The notes under the pieces: model-generated
Seen by the model: the letters and a program-made list of their open reading frames with translations, nothing else
Database searches by the model: none
Told to the model about the DNA's origin: nothing
Assembly: GCF_036785885.1 (NCBI RefSeq)
Contig: NC_092326.1
Location: forward strand, 4,774,001 to 4,838,000
From: Coffea arabica
Taxonomy: Eukaryota; Streptophyta; Magnoliopsida; Gentianales; Rubiaceae
Direction: 5' to 3'
DNA length: 64,000 nt
Program-made: the position numbers and the translations under genes
Part shown: positions 35,045 to 47,036 of the stretch, piece by piece
Layout: the number at the start of each line of letters is the position of its first letter
How positions within the stretch are numbered: the stretch's first letter is position 1

Positions 35045-36423
35045 AATGGGAGGCCTCGGTCCTCCTCTAGGTCTAGGACACCTAGAACCTTTTAGCCTCA
35101 ACCACTCCAGCCCACTATTCCTGCCTCTGACCCCTTGCACGACACTTCTTCCGCTGGAAGAAGGGTCGCCTTAAGAGGCAAAGAGGCATCCATATTTTTG
35201 ACTCTTCGCATTTTGGGGGTAATTTGAACTTTACCAGAGCCGCCGACAAGCAGCAATATGCTGTTTGTTGTGAACGACGGATTATTCCCTATCGATATCG
35301 GGACGCCGCCACCTTGGGTCTTCTGAATATTAGGTGATTTTGACCGATTGATTGCAGTCATTGGGTGGCATCCCTATTCTTATATTGTTGACCGTCCGGC
35401 TTTTGTTGAATTGGTTAGGGAGTTCTATGCCACATTTGAATTCGACCTTCCTACTGGTTACACAGTCTCTACCCCCAATGTTATCCGTTTTCGATTAATG
35501 GGTCAAGAGTTCCACCACTCCATCACTGATTTCAATCTAGTCTTTGATTTTATTGATCGGCCCTATGCCGAATCTCGTGAATATACCGAGAGCGCCTATG
35601 ACTACGTGAGCCATTCTTCTCCTGCTATCAATATATTTGAGAGGACATGTTTGTAGACCATGCTGATTACGACCCTCACCAGTCTAAGAGTTCTTATCTG
35701 AAGGACCCGGAGTCTCGCTATATCCAGCGTTTCTTGGCCTATAGCTTCTCGGGTAGGCGAGATAGCTCGGGCATTTTGTCTAAACCAGAATTTTTCTTTA
35801 TTTGGTGCATGCATAACAACATTAAGGTTAATCTGGGGTGTTGGCTCGCTTCTCAATTCAAATCTATTTTGGCTAAAAAGAAGCATCGCCTAATTCTTGG
35901 GTCATATATTACTCATTTGACTGTTAATTTGTATGTGCTTGATCTCTCTAACCATGATTTGCATGTAGCCTGTCAAATGGAGCCCATAGACATTCCTTGT
36001 TTAGACAAAATGGGATTGGTCCGGGAGGGTGATAGTGGTTGGGAGGTTACTCCCCCAGGACCGACTCGAGTTCCCCCTCGATCCTCTTTTTCCCGTTTCT
36101 CCACTGCTAGCGGTAATGCCGGCCCGTCTACCTCCACTCCAACCCCAGGGGCTAATGACTGGAACGAGCTACAGGTACAGGTTGATATTTTGGATGCTCG
36201 GGTAACCAATATTGATGCCAATGTGGCCAAACTTGTCCAGAATCTAGCGGCCTTTATGCAGCACGCGGGTTTTCCTCCTTCTTTTGCGCCTAGCCCGCCG
36301 ATGTGGCCCCGACATGGTCCCCATGATTTCAAGGAAGTTCCGTTGCCCTTCTCCTTGCTTTTGCTATTTATTTGTCATATTGAGGACAATGTGTCATTTA
36401 GATGTAGGGAGGCTCAGTTGTAG
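35045..36423 (+). pseudogene. Athila post-pol ORF (ORF-1/transposon-protein family), frameshifted
   Basis: Occupies the post-pol position of Athila elements. One frame (35348-35656) reads FVELVREFYATFEFDLPTGY and RLMGQEFHHSITDFNLVFDF. The frame 35647-36423 continues with KPEFFFIWCMHNNIKVNL, LILGSYITHLTVNLYVLDLS and a C-terminal helix (LQVQVDILDARVTNIDANVA). It resembles the plant transposon-protein family often annotated as Athila ORF-1; its role is unknown. A frameshift at about 35640 and stops before 35348 break it. The start near 35045 is uncertain. Confidence 0.6.
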
Positions 36424-37412
36424 TGCTGGTATTTTTAGTTTTTAGTTTTCAGAGGTTTTTCTTTCATTTTTAGTTTGTTATATGTCTAGTTTTTATTTAC
36501 TTTTTTTTTGTGATCAACCTTCGTATGACTGCCAAGATTTGATGTTAGATTGTTGACTCTAATTCTGCTATTGCCAAGTTTTAATAATAAAAGTGTATCT
36601 AGTTAATGTGGTTGAATCCAAGAACATTTCTTTGGTGAATATCGGTGATTGCTTGACTCTTTTGATTTTTTTGGTTACCTTTTCTAGGCATATGGAATGA
36701 TTGTTAGCATTTTCATGTAAATTGGTCCAATTATTAATTTTAGTTCTCCATGTTTGAAGAAATGAGACTAGCTGCTGCTGTTTTTGTTTTCTTTTGATGT
36801 GTTATTTTGAATTATTGTGTTATTTGGCTGTGAAATAAGATTGACTGTACTCCGCTATTTGTTACTACTGAGTAACCGGGGATCTTCACCTAAAGTGTTG
36901 ATTCTCACGTCAAAAAGTAAAAATTTCTATGAGTACGTGGTCGTATAGTGATAGGAGTTGAGTAATCGGGTTCCTTCATCTAGCAAATGTTGGAGTTCGC
37001 ATCAAAAGACTCCAATAGCTAGAGACTAAATCTTTTGTTACTATTGAAAAAAAAAAAAAGAAAAAAATAGAAAACGTGATAAAAAAAGTGAAGATTGTGT
37101 TAGTGTGTGATAAAAGTCAGTTTGCCGATTTGTAAATTTAATATTGAGATTTTGGTTAATAGTTGGACTATTTGTTATTAATGTTGAGTGACCATTCCTT
37201 TTTCTTAGATTAGTTAACCTGAAATTGGAGAAGTTTGTGGTTTAGAAGCTAGTTAGGGTGATATTTCTTGGATCTTAATCACTGATGCTTGATCTATGTT
37301 TTTCTTGGTATCTTGGTAATATAGTAGATGGAGCAATAGTCATTATTAAATATTGGTGTTTGTTTGCTATTTTCATGATTGAGGGCAAACATGGTTTAGG
37401 TGTAGGAAAAAT
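36424..37412 (+). other. Athila 3' UTR with two PPT-like motifs
   Basis: Contains two related motifs, GAGGACAATGTGTCATTTAG (36384-36403, inside the ORF end) and GAGGGCAAACATGGTTTAGG (37381-37400). Both are followed by TGTAGG, and the second abuts the 3' LTR. Between them lies the paired GTAACCGG / GTAATCGG repeat (36868-37000) shared with the other Athila copy. No ORF. Confidence 0.65.
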
Positions 37413-38880
37413 TGATAAGTTGCAATTTTTTTATTTATTTTATAATTAATTTTCCCTATTACCTGACTCGATATGGATTAATTGTCAGATTCTACTCACT
37501 TTTAAAAATTTACATATATTACAGGGGTTAGAATAAAAATACCAGAACAAGCGCCAATTTGACAGTTATCAGAAAAGGAGTTCAAGTAGCAGCCCTTATT
37601 TCAGGGGCAAATACGGCATCCAAGGGCGAAGAGAGCGAAAAGGAGAAGACCGGGAGGAGCTGCCCTTTTCTTCTGGAGTGGAGCAGCCGCAAAGTAGAAA
37701 GAAAGGAGGACTTAGATAGGAAAATAAAGTAGACTACAGGCACTACTTTTAGCTTTTCCCTTTGACTTTTCCTTTCCGTCTTTTATTAGTAGTTGTTCCT
37801 TCATTTGTGATGACAAGGAAAAATAATTGATCACTTTGGGTAGCTTGGCTTTTTTGCTTTATTCCAACGAATTGAATTTTCCCAATCTTGAAGGACAATG
37901 GCTGCTACTTTTTCTATAGCTTTGTGTGGGTTTTTCGCATCAAGGATGAACTAAATCTCTTTTTCTAATCAAGAAACAACGGAGGCTTTGGTTCGTCTAA
38001 AAATTGTAAGATCGATTTAATTTTATCTTTTTCTCTTATTTATTAGTATTTGCATATTTCCTTATTGCAGTGCTTATGGTTATTTAATTAATTGATTATC
38101 TTGGATCCGGATGTGGAATTAATTTGGCAACCTATTGTCAATTAGAGTATTAAAATCGTAATTGTTTAATTGTCCTAAAATAGTGACAATTGGCATGATT
38201 GGATTTGTATCAGGGGAATACGCAGGCTAATCTAAAATAACCCTACTAGTGCGTTATTTGGTTAAAATACGGCTTATCTAATACGTAAGGCAATTGGGGA
38301 ATTAAATCTTAGGGGTGTACTTAGGATTATTTCTAAATTAGAGCAGTGATTAACGGGCATACCTTAATCACCGACACAGTAAGGAGGGATTGATTGTCAT
38401 CGCTTGTTTAACAATTATAACCTATTTATTAGTAAATAATTGGAATTGCCTTTGCATCGATGATCAATTAGGCAAACCATTGCCGAAGTTATTTCTTGGC
38501 TAGATCTTTAGTATCATTAATCTGATTTTAGTAAATTGTCATTTAATTTTTAGTTAACTATTTGATTTTATTTGAACTACTTTGATTGTCATCATTTATA
38601 CAGAAACACCCCCTTGTTACTGTGGATTTGAAAAGAAACAAATTTTTTCCAATACCTGAGAATACGATCATACTTGTCCTGTTTACAAATCAATAATTCC
38701 TTGTGAATAAGCAATCCCATTCTGGTATATCGGGTTAAACAAACTCTTCGGGAATAGGGTGAATCAAATAACCCATTACACACCTAGAGTCCTTGTTCCA
38801 GTACTCAGAATTGGGTTTTGATTATTTTAATTGGCAATTAGGTTCATTTTTATTATTGCACAGGTATCGACAACCTGTCA
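37413..38880 (+). repeat. 3' LTR of Athila no. 2
   Basis: Begins TGATAAGTTGCAA and ends CAACCTGTCA, followed by the TSD GTGCT. Matches the 5' LTR with scattered substitutions and one loss of about 40 bp near 37625. Confidence 0.92.
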
Positions 38881-38885
38881 GTGCT

Positions 38886-41800
38886 CATTTTATAAATTCT
38901 TTAATTATAAAGCATTGCTAATGAGTAAAACAATGCTTGATTAGTTATATCCAAAATGATGTATCTTAAGGAAATAATGAGATAGTTGTGAATATAACAT
39001 TTTGACAATCTTTATATCTTGTGAGTAATGCCTTGAAATTGAAGTATACTTAAATAATTTCCTCCAATGTTGTTTAAACACCACTTTGATTATGGTATGG
39101 ATGGAAATCAAGTTTAAAATATTATATTCTGTTTTGTGAGGATAATCAACCTGAACATAAAGAAGCTGTACAAAGGAAATAAGGCTATTTTACTTCAAGA
39201 AATTTTGATTCCTTTACATTTCAAGAATTATTAGAACTGAAGATTTAAATTTCTTAAGAACATGAAGTAAGTGGGAGTGTTTTGACTCTAGAATGGGGTT
39301 TTGAAATGGTAAGGATTCATATTTGACTCTTTTGCATATGGAAAATTGATAGTTTTTCTCAAAATAATTATTTAATTATTTTAGATAAGCAATCAATTGA
39401 AAAAACTCCTTGTCAAATAAACACATAAAGATAAATCTACTTTGAACCTACTGATTGACATATCTTTGAGACAGTGGGAGGCAAAATGTTCTCTATAGAG
39501 AATTGAAATTCTCTGGTTACTATGTTGTATATCTACAAGAGTTTAAGGATGAAATGGATGATGTTTTTATAAGGTGCAAATCGAGAAATCTCCATATTTA
39601 GGAATAATGTCACAAATTATCACAAAATCTCTACCAAATTTGAGAGATTTTATTTAGGGTAATTATGACACTAGTAACTCACTATTAGAGTTACATTAAA
39701 TATGAAAACAAATATCCTTAACGTGACTCTTGATAATTAGGTGTACACATGTGTCACCATAATACATTTGTAGAGAATGCAATTTAAATTATTTCTTCTC
39801 AATAGTATATTAATTTATTTTTCATTTGATCTTAGAAGAATTTTTTCTAGTAAATTAATATACATTAAGGTTAGTGGGAGTAATACTATGAGAGTTTTTC
39901 TCAATCATGATATTTGTGAAATCCTTCTATCATTGATATTCACAAAATAGAATGTAAAATATAGTTAATCTATCTTAAGACCTTCATGCAAGAGTTCTTT
40001 AATTACTTTTAAGTAATAATAATGAACAATTGCATAATGTTCACATCATGCATTGGAATGAATATAAATTCACCAAAGATGCTATGAAGTTATACCACAG
40101 GCATCTACTATTTGGCACAAAGTTTATCGATATTGTATTATAGCCATTATAGATATTTGATTTGACTATACCCTTTCATTATGTATACATGTGATAGGTG
40201 CCGAACCTGTGCAATAATAAAAACCTACTCGAGAAAAATACAGATTTTGTATATAGCGGTGAGTAGGGTCGAATCCACAGGGACTGGGGATAATTCGTTT
40301 CTTCTAGAGTCCAAAGTATGGGGGGTTTTTGGATCAAATACTAACTAAATAAATTCACTGCAGAAAATAATTAACTTAAAGAATTAATTGGAGAAACTCT
40401 AGCCAAGGGTACACTTCAGAAATGGTTCAGGCACTGATCATTGATTCACAGATAATTCCACATTTTTATTAATAGATTAGTTATAGTTGTCATGCACGCG
40501 ATAAACAACCAACCTTTCCTTAATTTCTCGATAGTTAATGTACGACCGTTAACTATTTCTCTAATCCAAAAACAACCCTAGGTACGACCGTAGGATTTAA
40601 TTTCTAGATTGCATTAATAATTAGAAATGCCCAATTCTAACTAACAAACACGCTACGAGGGTTTGTTTAAGTTAGATCGTATGCTCCCCTGACATAAACC
40701 CAATTACGCCAGTCGCTACTAAGATAGAGATAACGAATAATTACGGATTCAATTACCTCTATTTAGCAAAATAGCCTATATGAATAATTAATTATTGCGC
40801 ACTAATCAATCATACACAAGAGCTATAACAGTTAAAAGCAGGAAACATATGAATACCAATAAATGGAGGAAACAATTAAAATAAATTCGATCTCACAGTA
40901 ATTGTTGAACCAAGTCTTCAGTTGTCCCCTTGACTAGAATCAAGAGGTTAGTCCTCCATTAATGGAGAACAACCATGCGAAAGAGCTAAGAAAAGAAAAC
41001 TAAAACTATCCTAAAAACTGTCTCAAACTATTCATAAAGGCTCTCGATAAGAGCTCTCCCCGAAAGACCAAAGTTCCCTCTTCTAAACAAATGACTACCT
41101 CTCTCCCTTGTTGGTCTCTCGGATGATAAGGAAAAGATAAGACAAAAAGTCAAGTGCTACCTAATGTCCTGTTTTCTCGTTTCCTATTGCTAGTCAATTA
41201 GCTAGTACAATGCACTCCTCATCAGCACAAAGAAAAGGAAATCGTTTTCTTCTTCTCCTTGTGGGCCAGCAACCGAAAAAGGCTTCCTTGTAGCACCATA
41301 TGGGGCCCAACTGTTTGAAGTCTCAATTGTATAGTGGAAAATCCCTCATTTTTTGTAGTTATCTGTTTCACTTCCTGAAATTGAGTCCAATACCAAATAT
41401 AAGTAAATATTAATAATTAAAACAATATTTGGCAAGGATAAAGGGAAAAATTAACAATAAAATAACCAACAATTAACACCCTATCAACATGAAAGAGCAA
41501 GAGTCAAAATAGGCAAGTCGACATAAGGTATTCAATAGTTATTTGAAAAGCAAAAGGTAGCTATTGAGTATACAAGAAAGAGTTATTATCGTTGATCAAA
41601 CAACTAAAGGTTGCCGGCTGAATTGTTAATGATCAAATAACTCACATGGAACTCAGTAGTTCATTTAGTATTTTGCTATTATTCTCAAACTATTGTTATT
41701 GTCTAGACACTCGATATATTTATATTTACATGATTTTGTGCACATTGTTGTTCATGTATAAAGTAAGGATCATGTGATCCATAAAGTTGAACCCTGAATA

Positions 41801-42049
41801 ACTTATACGAAGTTATTCACAAAGTTCTTTTAAATCACTTGGTTAGGAAGTATAATACATTGTAATACATGGAAGGAAGTGTTTGCCATGAGAGCAAAAC
41901 CGCCATGATTCGTGTATTATTATTTTCTAATTAAGCAACTGTTACATAACTACTGTATTTGGTGAGTGACAAACAAGGTTTATGCCCATTTTTAGGTAGT
42001 TAGTCACTCATAAGTTATCTGACTATTTCATGTGGGTCAAGTGGGAGAA
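38886..42049 (+). pseudogene. Copia pol remnant, 3' part, with solo LTR inside
   Basis: No long frame. A short stretch near 41570-41610 reads IQERVIIVDQTTKGCR and resembles the end of copia RNase H (ADPLTKGLP region), which is expected here. The solo LTR at 40192-41486 interrupts it. The polypurine tract GTGGGAGAA (42041-42049) abuts the 3' LTR. The rest shows no recognisable domain. Confidence 0.45.
40192..41486 (-). repeat. Athila solo LTR
   Basis: In plus orientation it starts TGATAGGTGCCGAACC and ends AACACCCTATCA, with the perfect TSD ACATG on both sides (40187-40191 and 41487-41491). Orientation follows from similarity to the minus-strand LTR at 14779-16238. No internal sequence remains, so it formed by recombination between the two LTRs of a full element. 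Confidence 0.88.
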
Positions 42050-42653
42050 TGTAAGACTTGCCTCTTTTGAGGCAATTGTGACATACATAATTGATTCTAA
42101 AGTGATTGATATCATAATTAATTGATTGACATTTTGTCAATAATTAATTAGCATCTCCCATTATATAATGATTGATTGACATCATGATTAATGGATTGAC
42201 ATTTTGTTAATAATTAATTAGTACCTTCTATTTGTCTATGATTGATTGATATCTACTATTAATTGATGTCTTATTTAATCAGTTAATCAATCAAATCAAT
42301 CAATTAGTCAAAAAATTTTAAGTCAGTTATGAATTTTGGCAAGATTTCCTTAATGGAAGGAAACCCTAGGGATTTTTGTATTTGCCAGTAAGGGTCCCTA
42401 ACCTAACCTATGAATAGCCTATGGTATTCCATCAATTGTACACTTTTTTGGGTTAGGTATAGGCTAGAAGATCTTTACTCTAAATTCTCTTTTTGCTTTT
42501 CCTTCTTCTACATAATTTGTTTTTGTTAGAATAATCAAGAAGGAGTTAAAGACACAAGAAGAGATCAACTTGTACTTGACAACAATGGTTAGAGGTAAGT
42601 ATATTTAGATTTCCACTGCGCAGTGCACTCACATGTACATGATTAGTTTAACA
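42050..42653 (+). repeat. 3' LTR of the copia element
   Basis: Pairs with 18791-19393. Ends TTAGTTTAACA and is followed by the TSD CACTT. Confidence 0.9.
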
Positions 42654-43035
42654 CACTTCTCTAGAGTTCTAATTCTTATTCACCAAACTCATAGTCGAAC
42701 AAGAAAGCATAAAGGTCACTTGCAGGTTACTCTTTCGTGTTCGATTATGAGGTTGGTGGATAAAAATTAGGATTCTCTATTCAAGAGGTGGTCATATGAT
42801 TGTCTTGTGCTTTGTTTTTTCGGAAGAAAATAAATTGTGTTCCCATTTTGCCATCAAAATTGTGGGCACCTAAGAGGTGTGCACTTTTTGGCTAAAAAAC
42901 TAATAAAAAATCAGCTCTGTGACCGTAAGGATGCATTTTTTAATATATATTTAAGGGACTATTTTAGCTAATTCTAATTGTGAGGGACTAAAAAAATTAT
43001 CAAAAATGAAAGGGATCAATTTGACAATTTTTCCT

Positions 43036-43660
43036 TTATTATAATATTAACTGCATGTGTAATATTAATGGGATCGAGGGCTTTACAAGTTTTATTTTCC
43101 ACAAGTTTGCTCTTTGATGTAACTAGGTTGGAAAATGGTATAACAAAAGTTTAAATATGTTGTAATTGATTTGAAATATAGTGCAATAAAATGTGAAATT
43201 ATTAACTTATCCCGAAATTGAGTAAAGTACAACCCCAAATCCAAATCAAGGGCCTCTCTAGAACTAAACATGTAAATCCCATTTTAAGAAGATTATTAAA
43301 TTGCAAAGATTGAAATGCACGAGAAAGACGTAATCTCAAAGAATCAAAAGTATTTGAATAAGATTAGAATCTAAATCAAAGTGATCAACAACCAAAATCA
43401 TGTGATCAAGAGTGCAGCTATTACTTAAGAAACACTTTATTCTTTATTAATTAGAAAAACACTCAAATCTTTATCCACACGTGAATCACCAATTATATCT
43501 TTGATTATTTTCTGCAGGTATGAACTATGAGGTTAATTGGGTGTAACCATCATGTAAGAGGCAAATCAAAACTCAGACGAAATGTAAGAATGTATATCCA
43601 GAAACCATTATTGCGCATAACAAATTGTTTTATACGGAAACAGTACCCACCACATGCGAG
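43036..43660. repeat. Segmental-duplication unit, copy A
   Basis: Shares order and sequence with 44580-44935 and 45485-46190. Examples are CTGCATGTGTAATATTAAT, GGGCCTCTC, ATTAAATTGCAAAGATTGAA and CCAGAAACCATTATTG. Non-coding as far as I can see; the short frame 43527-43730 is repeated in decayed form in the other copies and looks like chance. Confidence 0.65.
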
Positions 43661-43834
43661 CCAACTTAGAGCTCAGAAGAAATATGTGGTTGCTGCGGAA
43701 TCAATCTCAAGAAACCAACGTTGCAGCTAAGACATTATTTTGTTTTTAGCAGAAAACCTTAATTATAAAAGTAAGTAGACGGACAATCATAGAGTTCCAG
43801 TGTCGACGCATCCAACGCTAGCTCACCATATCTA

Positions 43835-44064
43835 GGCCTTGTTTGGATTGCATTTTTTGCCAAAAACTTTTGTAAATTTTCGTGAGAATTTTTTTTTATT
43901 ATATATTCTAATTACATTTTTACTTTACATACACCATATTTTAAGAAAAGTAGTGTAATATGTTTTTTATATAAAAACTCTCAAAAATTATAATATACAT
44001 CTTTAAAAATATACTATTAGTATATTTTTCTATAATAACTTTTAAAAATTACAATCTAAACCGA
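43835..44064. mobile_element. Small MITE, about 230 bp
   Basis: The left end GGCCTTGTTTGGATTGCATT pairs with the inverted right end TCGGTTTAGATTGTAATT. CTA lies on both sides (43832-43834 and 44065-44067). The interior is AT-rich. The ends resemble PIF/Harbinger or hAT MITEs of plants, but the family is not fixed. Confidence 0.5.
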
Positions 44065-44167
44065 CTATTAGTCTCACTAAATATATAGTCGAAATTGAAA
44101 ATGAAGTGATTTCACGTGACCCGGCCAAATTAAGACCGCATAAATTCCATTGGTTTCATCAAATTAA

Positions 44168-44325
44168 TATTTGTTTGGATAGTAAATTATTTGCCAAATT
44201 TTATTTACTTACATCATCGACATATTTTTCAATCTCCATTTTATCTTACATACATCACATCCAAAAAGTATTAAAGTATTTTGTCCTAAAAAATTATTTC
44301 AAATAATCTACTCCCCAAACACACT
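44168..44325. mobile_element. Small MITE-like inverted repeat, about 160 bp
   Basis: The left end TTTGTTTGGATAGTAAATTA pairs with the inverted right end TGTTTGGGGAGTAGATTATT. No clear TSD. Possibly the same broad group as the MITE just before it. Confidence 0.42.
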
Positions 44326-44390
44326 GATCTAAGTTAGGTCTTTTGGAGCCTTACTAATGATCAAAAGCCTCAGCGAGGCAGTTGCACGTG

Positions 44391-44412
44391 TTTTTTTTTT
44401 TTTTTTTTTTTT
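44391..44412. repeat. Poly-T run (22)
   Basis: Uninterrupted T22 after GTTGCACGTG. No retroposon body was recognised beside it. Confidence 0.9.
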
Positions 44413-44579
44413 GCGTTAAAGGTATACAGTTTTTTTGTTTGAAAGCATACATCTACTAGGTAAATTTGAATGTTTTATTTGAATTGGTACTTGAGGAAGT
44501 AAAATTTTGTCCTCAGCTATGATTTACTCTTAAAAATGTCTTTATTTGTACCTCTTTTTCAGCACAATGGCATCAAAAA

Positions 44580-46200
44580 GACAGTTATTAATCTAAGAAA
44601 CAATTATTAAATTGTAAAAATTGAAAGGCACAAGAAAGACATAATCTGAAATAATCAAAACTATTGCAAAAAAATTGGAGCCCAAATCCAAGAGATTGAC
44701 AGCTAGAATCATGTGATCAAGAGGTGCAACAGCCACTTAAGAGCACTGAATTCTTTATCGACTCATGAATCACCCGGTTGCATTATTGATTATCTGTCGG
44801 TACGAATTATGAAGTCAATTCGGTGTATCCGTCACATAAGATGCAAATCAAAGCTCAGAAGAAATGTATGAATCGATATCCAGAAACCATTATTGTGTAT
44901 AATAAATTGGCTTATACAGCAAGTTAAATTCTATCTAGTTCAAATCAGTTTGTATAATTTTTAATACATTTCGTGTAAATTTGAATGGTTTTGATATAAA
45001 CATCAAATTAATTATAAAAAATGTGCCCCTTTAGTCTCAAAACTCACTTTCGATCAATTTTTAAGCCAAAAAGTGCACCATCTCTCTGGTTCCCACAATT
45101 TCAATGGCAAAATTGAAACACAATTTGTTTCTCTTAAAAAAAATTCATGACAATCACATAACCACTCCTCTAGGAAAGGAACCTTAATTATATCTACCAG
45201 ATCCATGATACAAGTGTAAAGGTCACCTGTAGTTTACTCTTTCTTCGATTATGAATTTGATGGATAATAATTAGGATTCCCTATTCAGGTGGTGGTCATT
45301 TGACTGTCATGTGCTTTTTTTGGAAGAAAATAAATTGTGTTTACATTTTGCTATTTAAATTGTGGGTACCTAAGAAAGGCTGGCGGACTACAAGCACGCT
45401 TTTCTTTTTTATATTTGATGGACTAAAAAAAGTTTTACCGAAAATTTAAGAGACCAATTTGGCAATTTTCTTTTATTATAATATAATCTGCATGTGTAAT
45501 ATTAATAGGATTAGGGGCTGATGGGGTCTCACAAGTTTGCCTTTTAATGTAATTGAGTTGGAAAATAGTGTGACAAAAGTTGAAATATGATGTAATTGAC
45601 TTAAAAAAGTGGTGTAATAAAATATGAAATTACTAAATACGCAAAATCGAGTAGAAATACAACTTGTCAGGTCTCAAATCCAGATCAAGGGGCCTCTCCC
45701 GAAGTAAATATGTAAATCCAATCTAAGAAACAATTATTAAATTGCAAAGATTGAAATACACGAGAAAGACATAATCTAAAAGAATCAAAATCCAATCCAA
45801 GAAACAATGGTGTAATAAAATATGAAATTACTATATACATAAAACCGAGTAGAAATACAGCTTGTCAGGCCTTGAGTCTAGATCAGGGGGCCTCTCCAGA
45901 AATCCAATCTGAGAAACAATTTTTAAATTGCAAAGGTTGAAATGCCCAAGAAAAACATAATCTAAAAGAATCATAATCCAATTTAAGAAACAATTATTAA
46001 ATTGCAGAGATTGAAGTGCACAAGAAAGACATAATCTGAAAGAATAAAAAATATTTGAATAAGATTGGAATCCAAATCGAAGAGATTGATAACCAGAATC
46101 ATGTGATCAAGAGGTGCAGCCACTGCATAAGAAAAACTCTATCCTTCATCAATTAGGAAACCCTCAATTCTTTTATCCACTCGTTAACCATCATACGATT
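44580..46200. repeat. Segmental-duplication unit, copies B and C
   Basis: Copy B (44580-44935) and copy C (45485-46190) repeat parts of 43036-43660. Within copy C a segment starting CCAATCTAAGAAACAATT recurs at about 45717, 45792 (partial), 45903 and 45977, showing further local tandem duplication. The inverted-repeat unit sits between B and C. No gene seen. Confidence 0.62.
45010..45485. mobile_element. Uninterrupted copy of the inverted-repeat unit
   Basis: Contains the same arm and centre as 18540-18790 plus 42654-43035: AAAAAGTGCACCATC on one side, AAATTGTGGGTACC on the other, and GACAATCACATAACCACT at the place where the copia element inserted in the other copy. Slightly shorter at its left end. 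Confidence 0.65.
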
Positions 46201-47036
46201 ATATTTTTCTATTAAACTTCCCAAAAATTACAATCTAAACCGGACCGAATTTCTGAGCTGGTCTAAACCGGACCAAATTCAAAGTTATACTTGCTTCAGG
46301 CACTAAGAGACTTGTCAAAAGAAAAGTAAAAAAACTTGGATTAATTTGCAACTAAAAGTTACACCTCAGCTTTGACAACTCGAATGGAACTTTTTCTTTT
46401 TATTTCAATATTAGGTGGGCCAACTGACCAAGTCTGCTAGTTCTCAGTATAACATGTATTACAAGTTGAGTCAAAGCGCTCACTTGTGGTCCCAGCCCCA
46501 CTCCCCCCCCCCCCCCCCAAAAAAAGAAGAAATAGTAAATTTTTATTCTTTTGACTGCATCCAAGTATTCACCGGAAGGTCTAAGGACACGTATACAGCG
46601 AATGCGTTTAATCAAGTATTTTTGAACAAACTAGATGCTAGACCAACTATTAGTTTTTCTTTTTTTTTTTTCATTTTAAACTTTTTGACCAATGACCAGA
46701 TTTTTTTTTTTTTTTAAAGTTCTTTCTTTTGTCCTTAAAGAGGATGATAAATAGGGCTCCTCTTACCCTCCAGAGCTTAAAAGTACTTACAAATTATGGG
46801 TGAAGTTTGTTCGAAACTCCAAATTACCTGTAGTCCTGTGCAACGCATTTGCACAATATAGTAGATCTTCCAAAGAAAAAAAAAGGAAAATTCTAATGGT
46901 AAATCTCAAAATAAAAAAGATTCTCACGTTTTGAGGAACAATACAAGTACAAATTAGCTTTTGAGAAAGAAAAACAAGGAACTATCGACTGTGGAGTGAT
47001 ATTTATGCATGGACATTAAACATCACTGGAACTGAA
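46201..47036. other. Intergenic stretch downstream of the methyltransferase
   Basis: AT-rich with homopolymers, including C16 at 46503-46518 and poly-T near 46660 and 46700. The region 46235-46270 holds a short duplication (TAAACCGGACC twice). No gene recognised. Confidence 0.5.

Larger units (their letters stand above)
22447..38880 (+). mobile_element. Athila-type Ty3/gypsy element no. 2
   Basis: A 16.4-kb insertion with LTRs of 1510 and 1468 bp, tRNA-Asp-type primer site, gag, PR, RT, one RNase H, IN, a spacer with CT-rich leader, and a further ORF after pol. A perfect TSD GTGCT flanks it (22442-22446 and 38881-38885). Single RNase H, the primer-site type and the post-pol ORF point to Athila rather than Tat. 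It sits in the internal region of the copia element and contains the gag-only element at 29605-33425. Many stops and altered catalytic residues show it is inactive. Confidence 0.93.
18791..42653 (+). mobile_element. Ty1/copia element carrying nested insertions
   Basis: Defined by 603/604-bp LTRs with TG and CA ends, a Met-tRNA-type primer site, a polypurine tract and a perfect TSD CACTT (18786-18790 and 42654-42658). Removing the nested Athila (22447-38880) and the solo LTR (40192-41486) with their TSDs leaves about 6.1 kb. The internal region is heavily decayed, but a GAG-pre-integrase motif near 21976 supports copia. LTR differences number a few dozen by eye, so it is older than the gag-only element nested inside it. 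Confidence 0.9.
18540..43035. mobile_element. Inverted-repeat unit split by the copia element
   Basis: The arm at about 18540-18785 (AAAATAGTCCCTC, AAAAAGCGCAC, TTTCAATGGCAAAATGGGAA) recurs inverted at about 42800-43035. The region between the arms outside the copia insertion is 42654-42800. A related, uninterrupted copy lies at 45010-45485, so this is one older unit of about 650 bp that the 23.9-kb copia element split. The outer ends and TSD could not be fixed. The family is unknown; long arms suggest a foldback or Mutator-like MITE. Confidence 0.65.

Noticed and set aside
40192..41486. A complete second copia LTR or independent small element
   Set aside because: TG..CA ends, ACATG TSD and similarity to the Athila LTR at 14779-16238 show it is a solo Athila LTR.
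44391..44412. Poly-T as the tail of a minus-strand SINE or LINE
   Set aside because: No SINE promoter boxes, RT motif or TSD found next to it.
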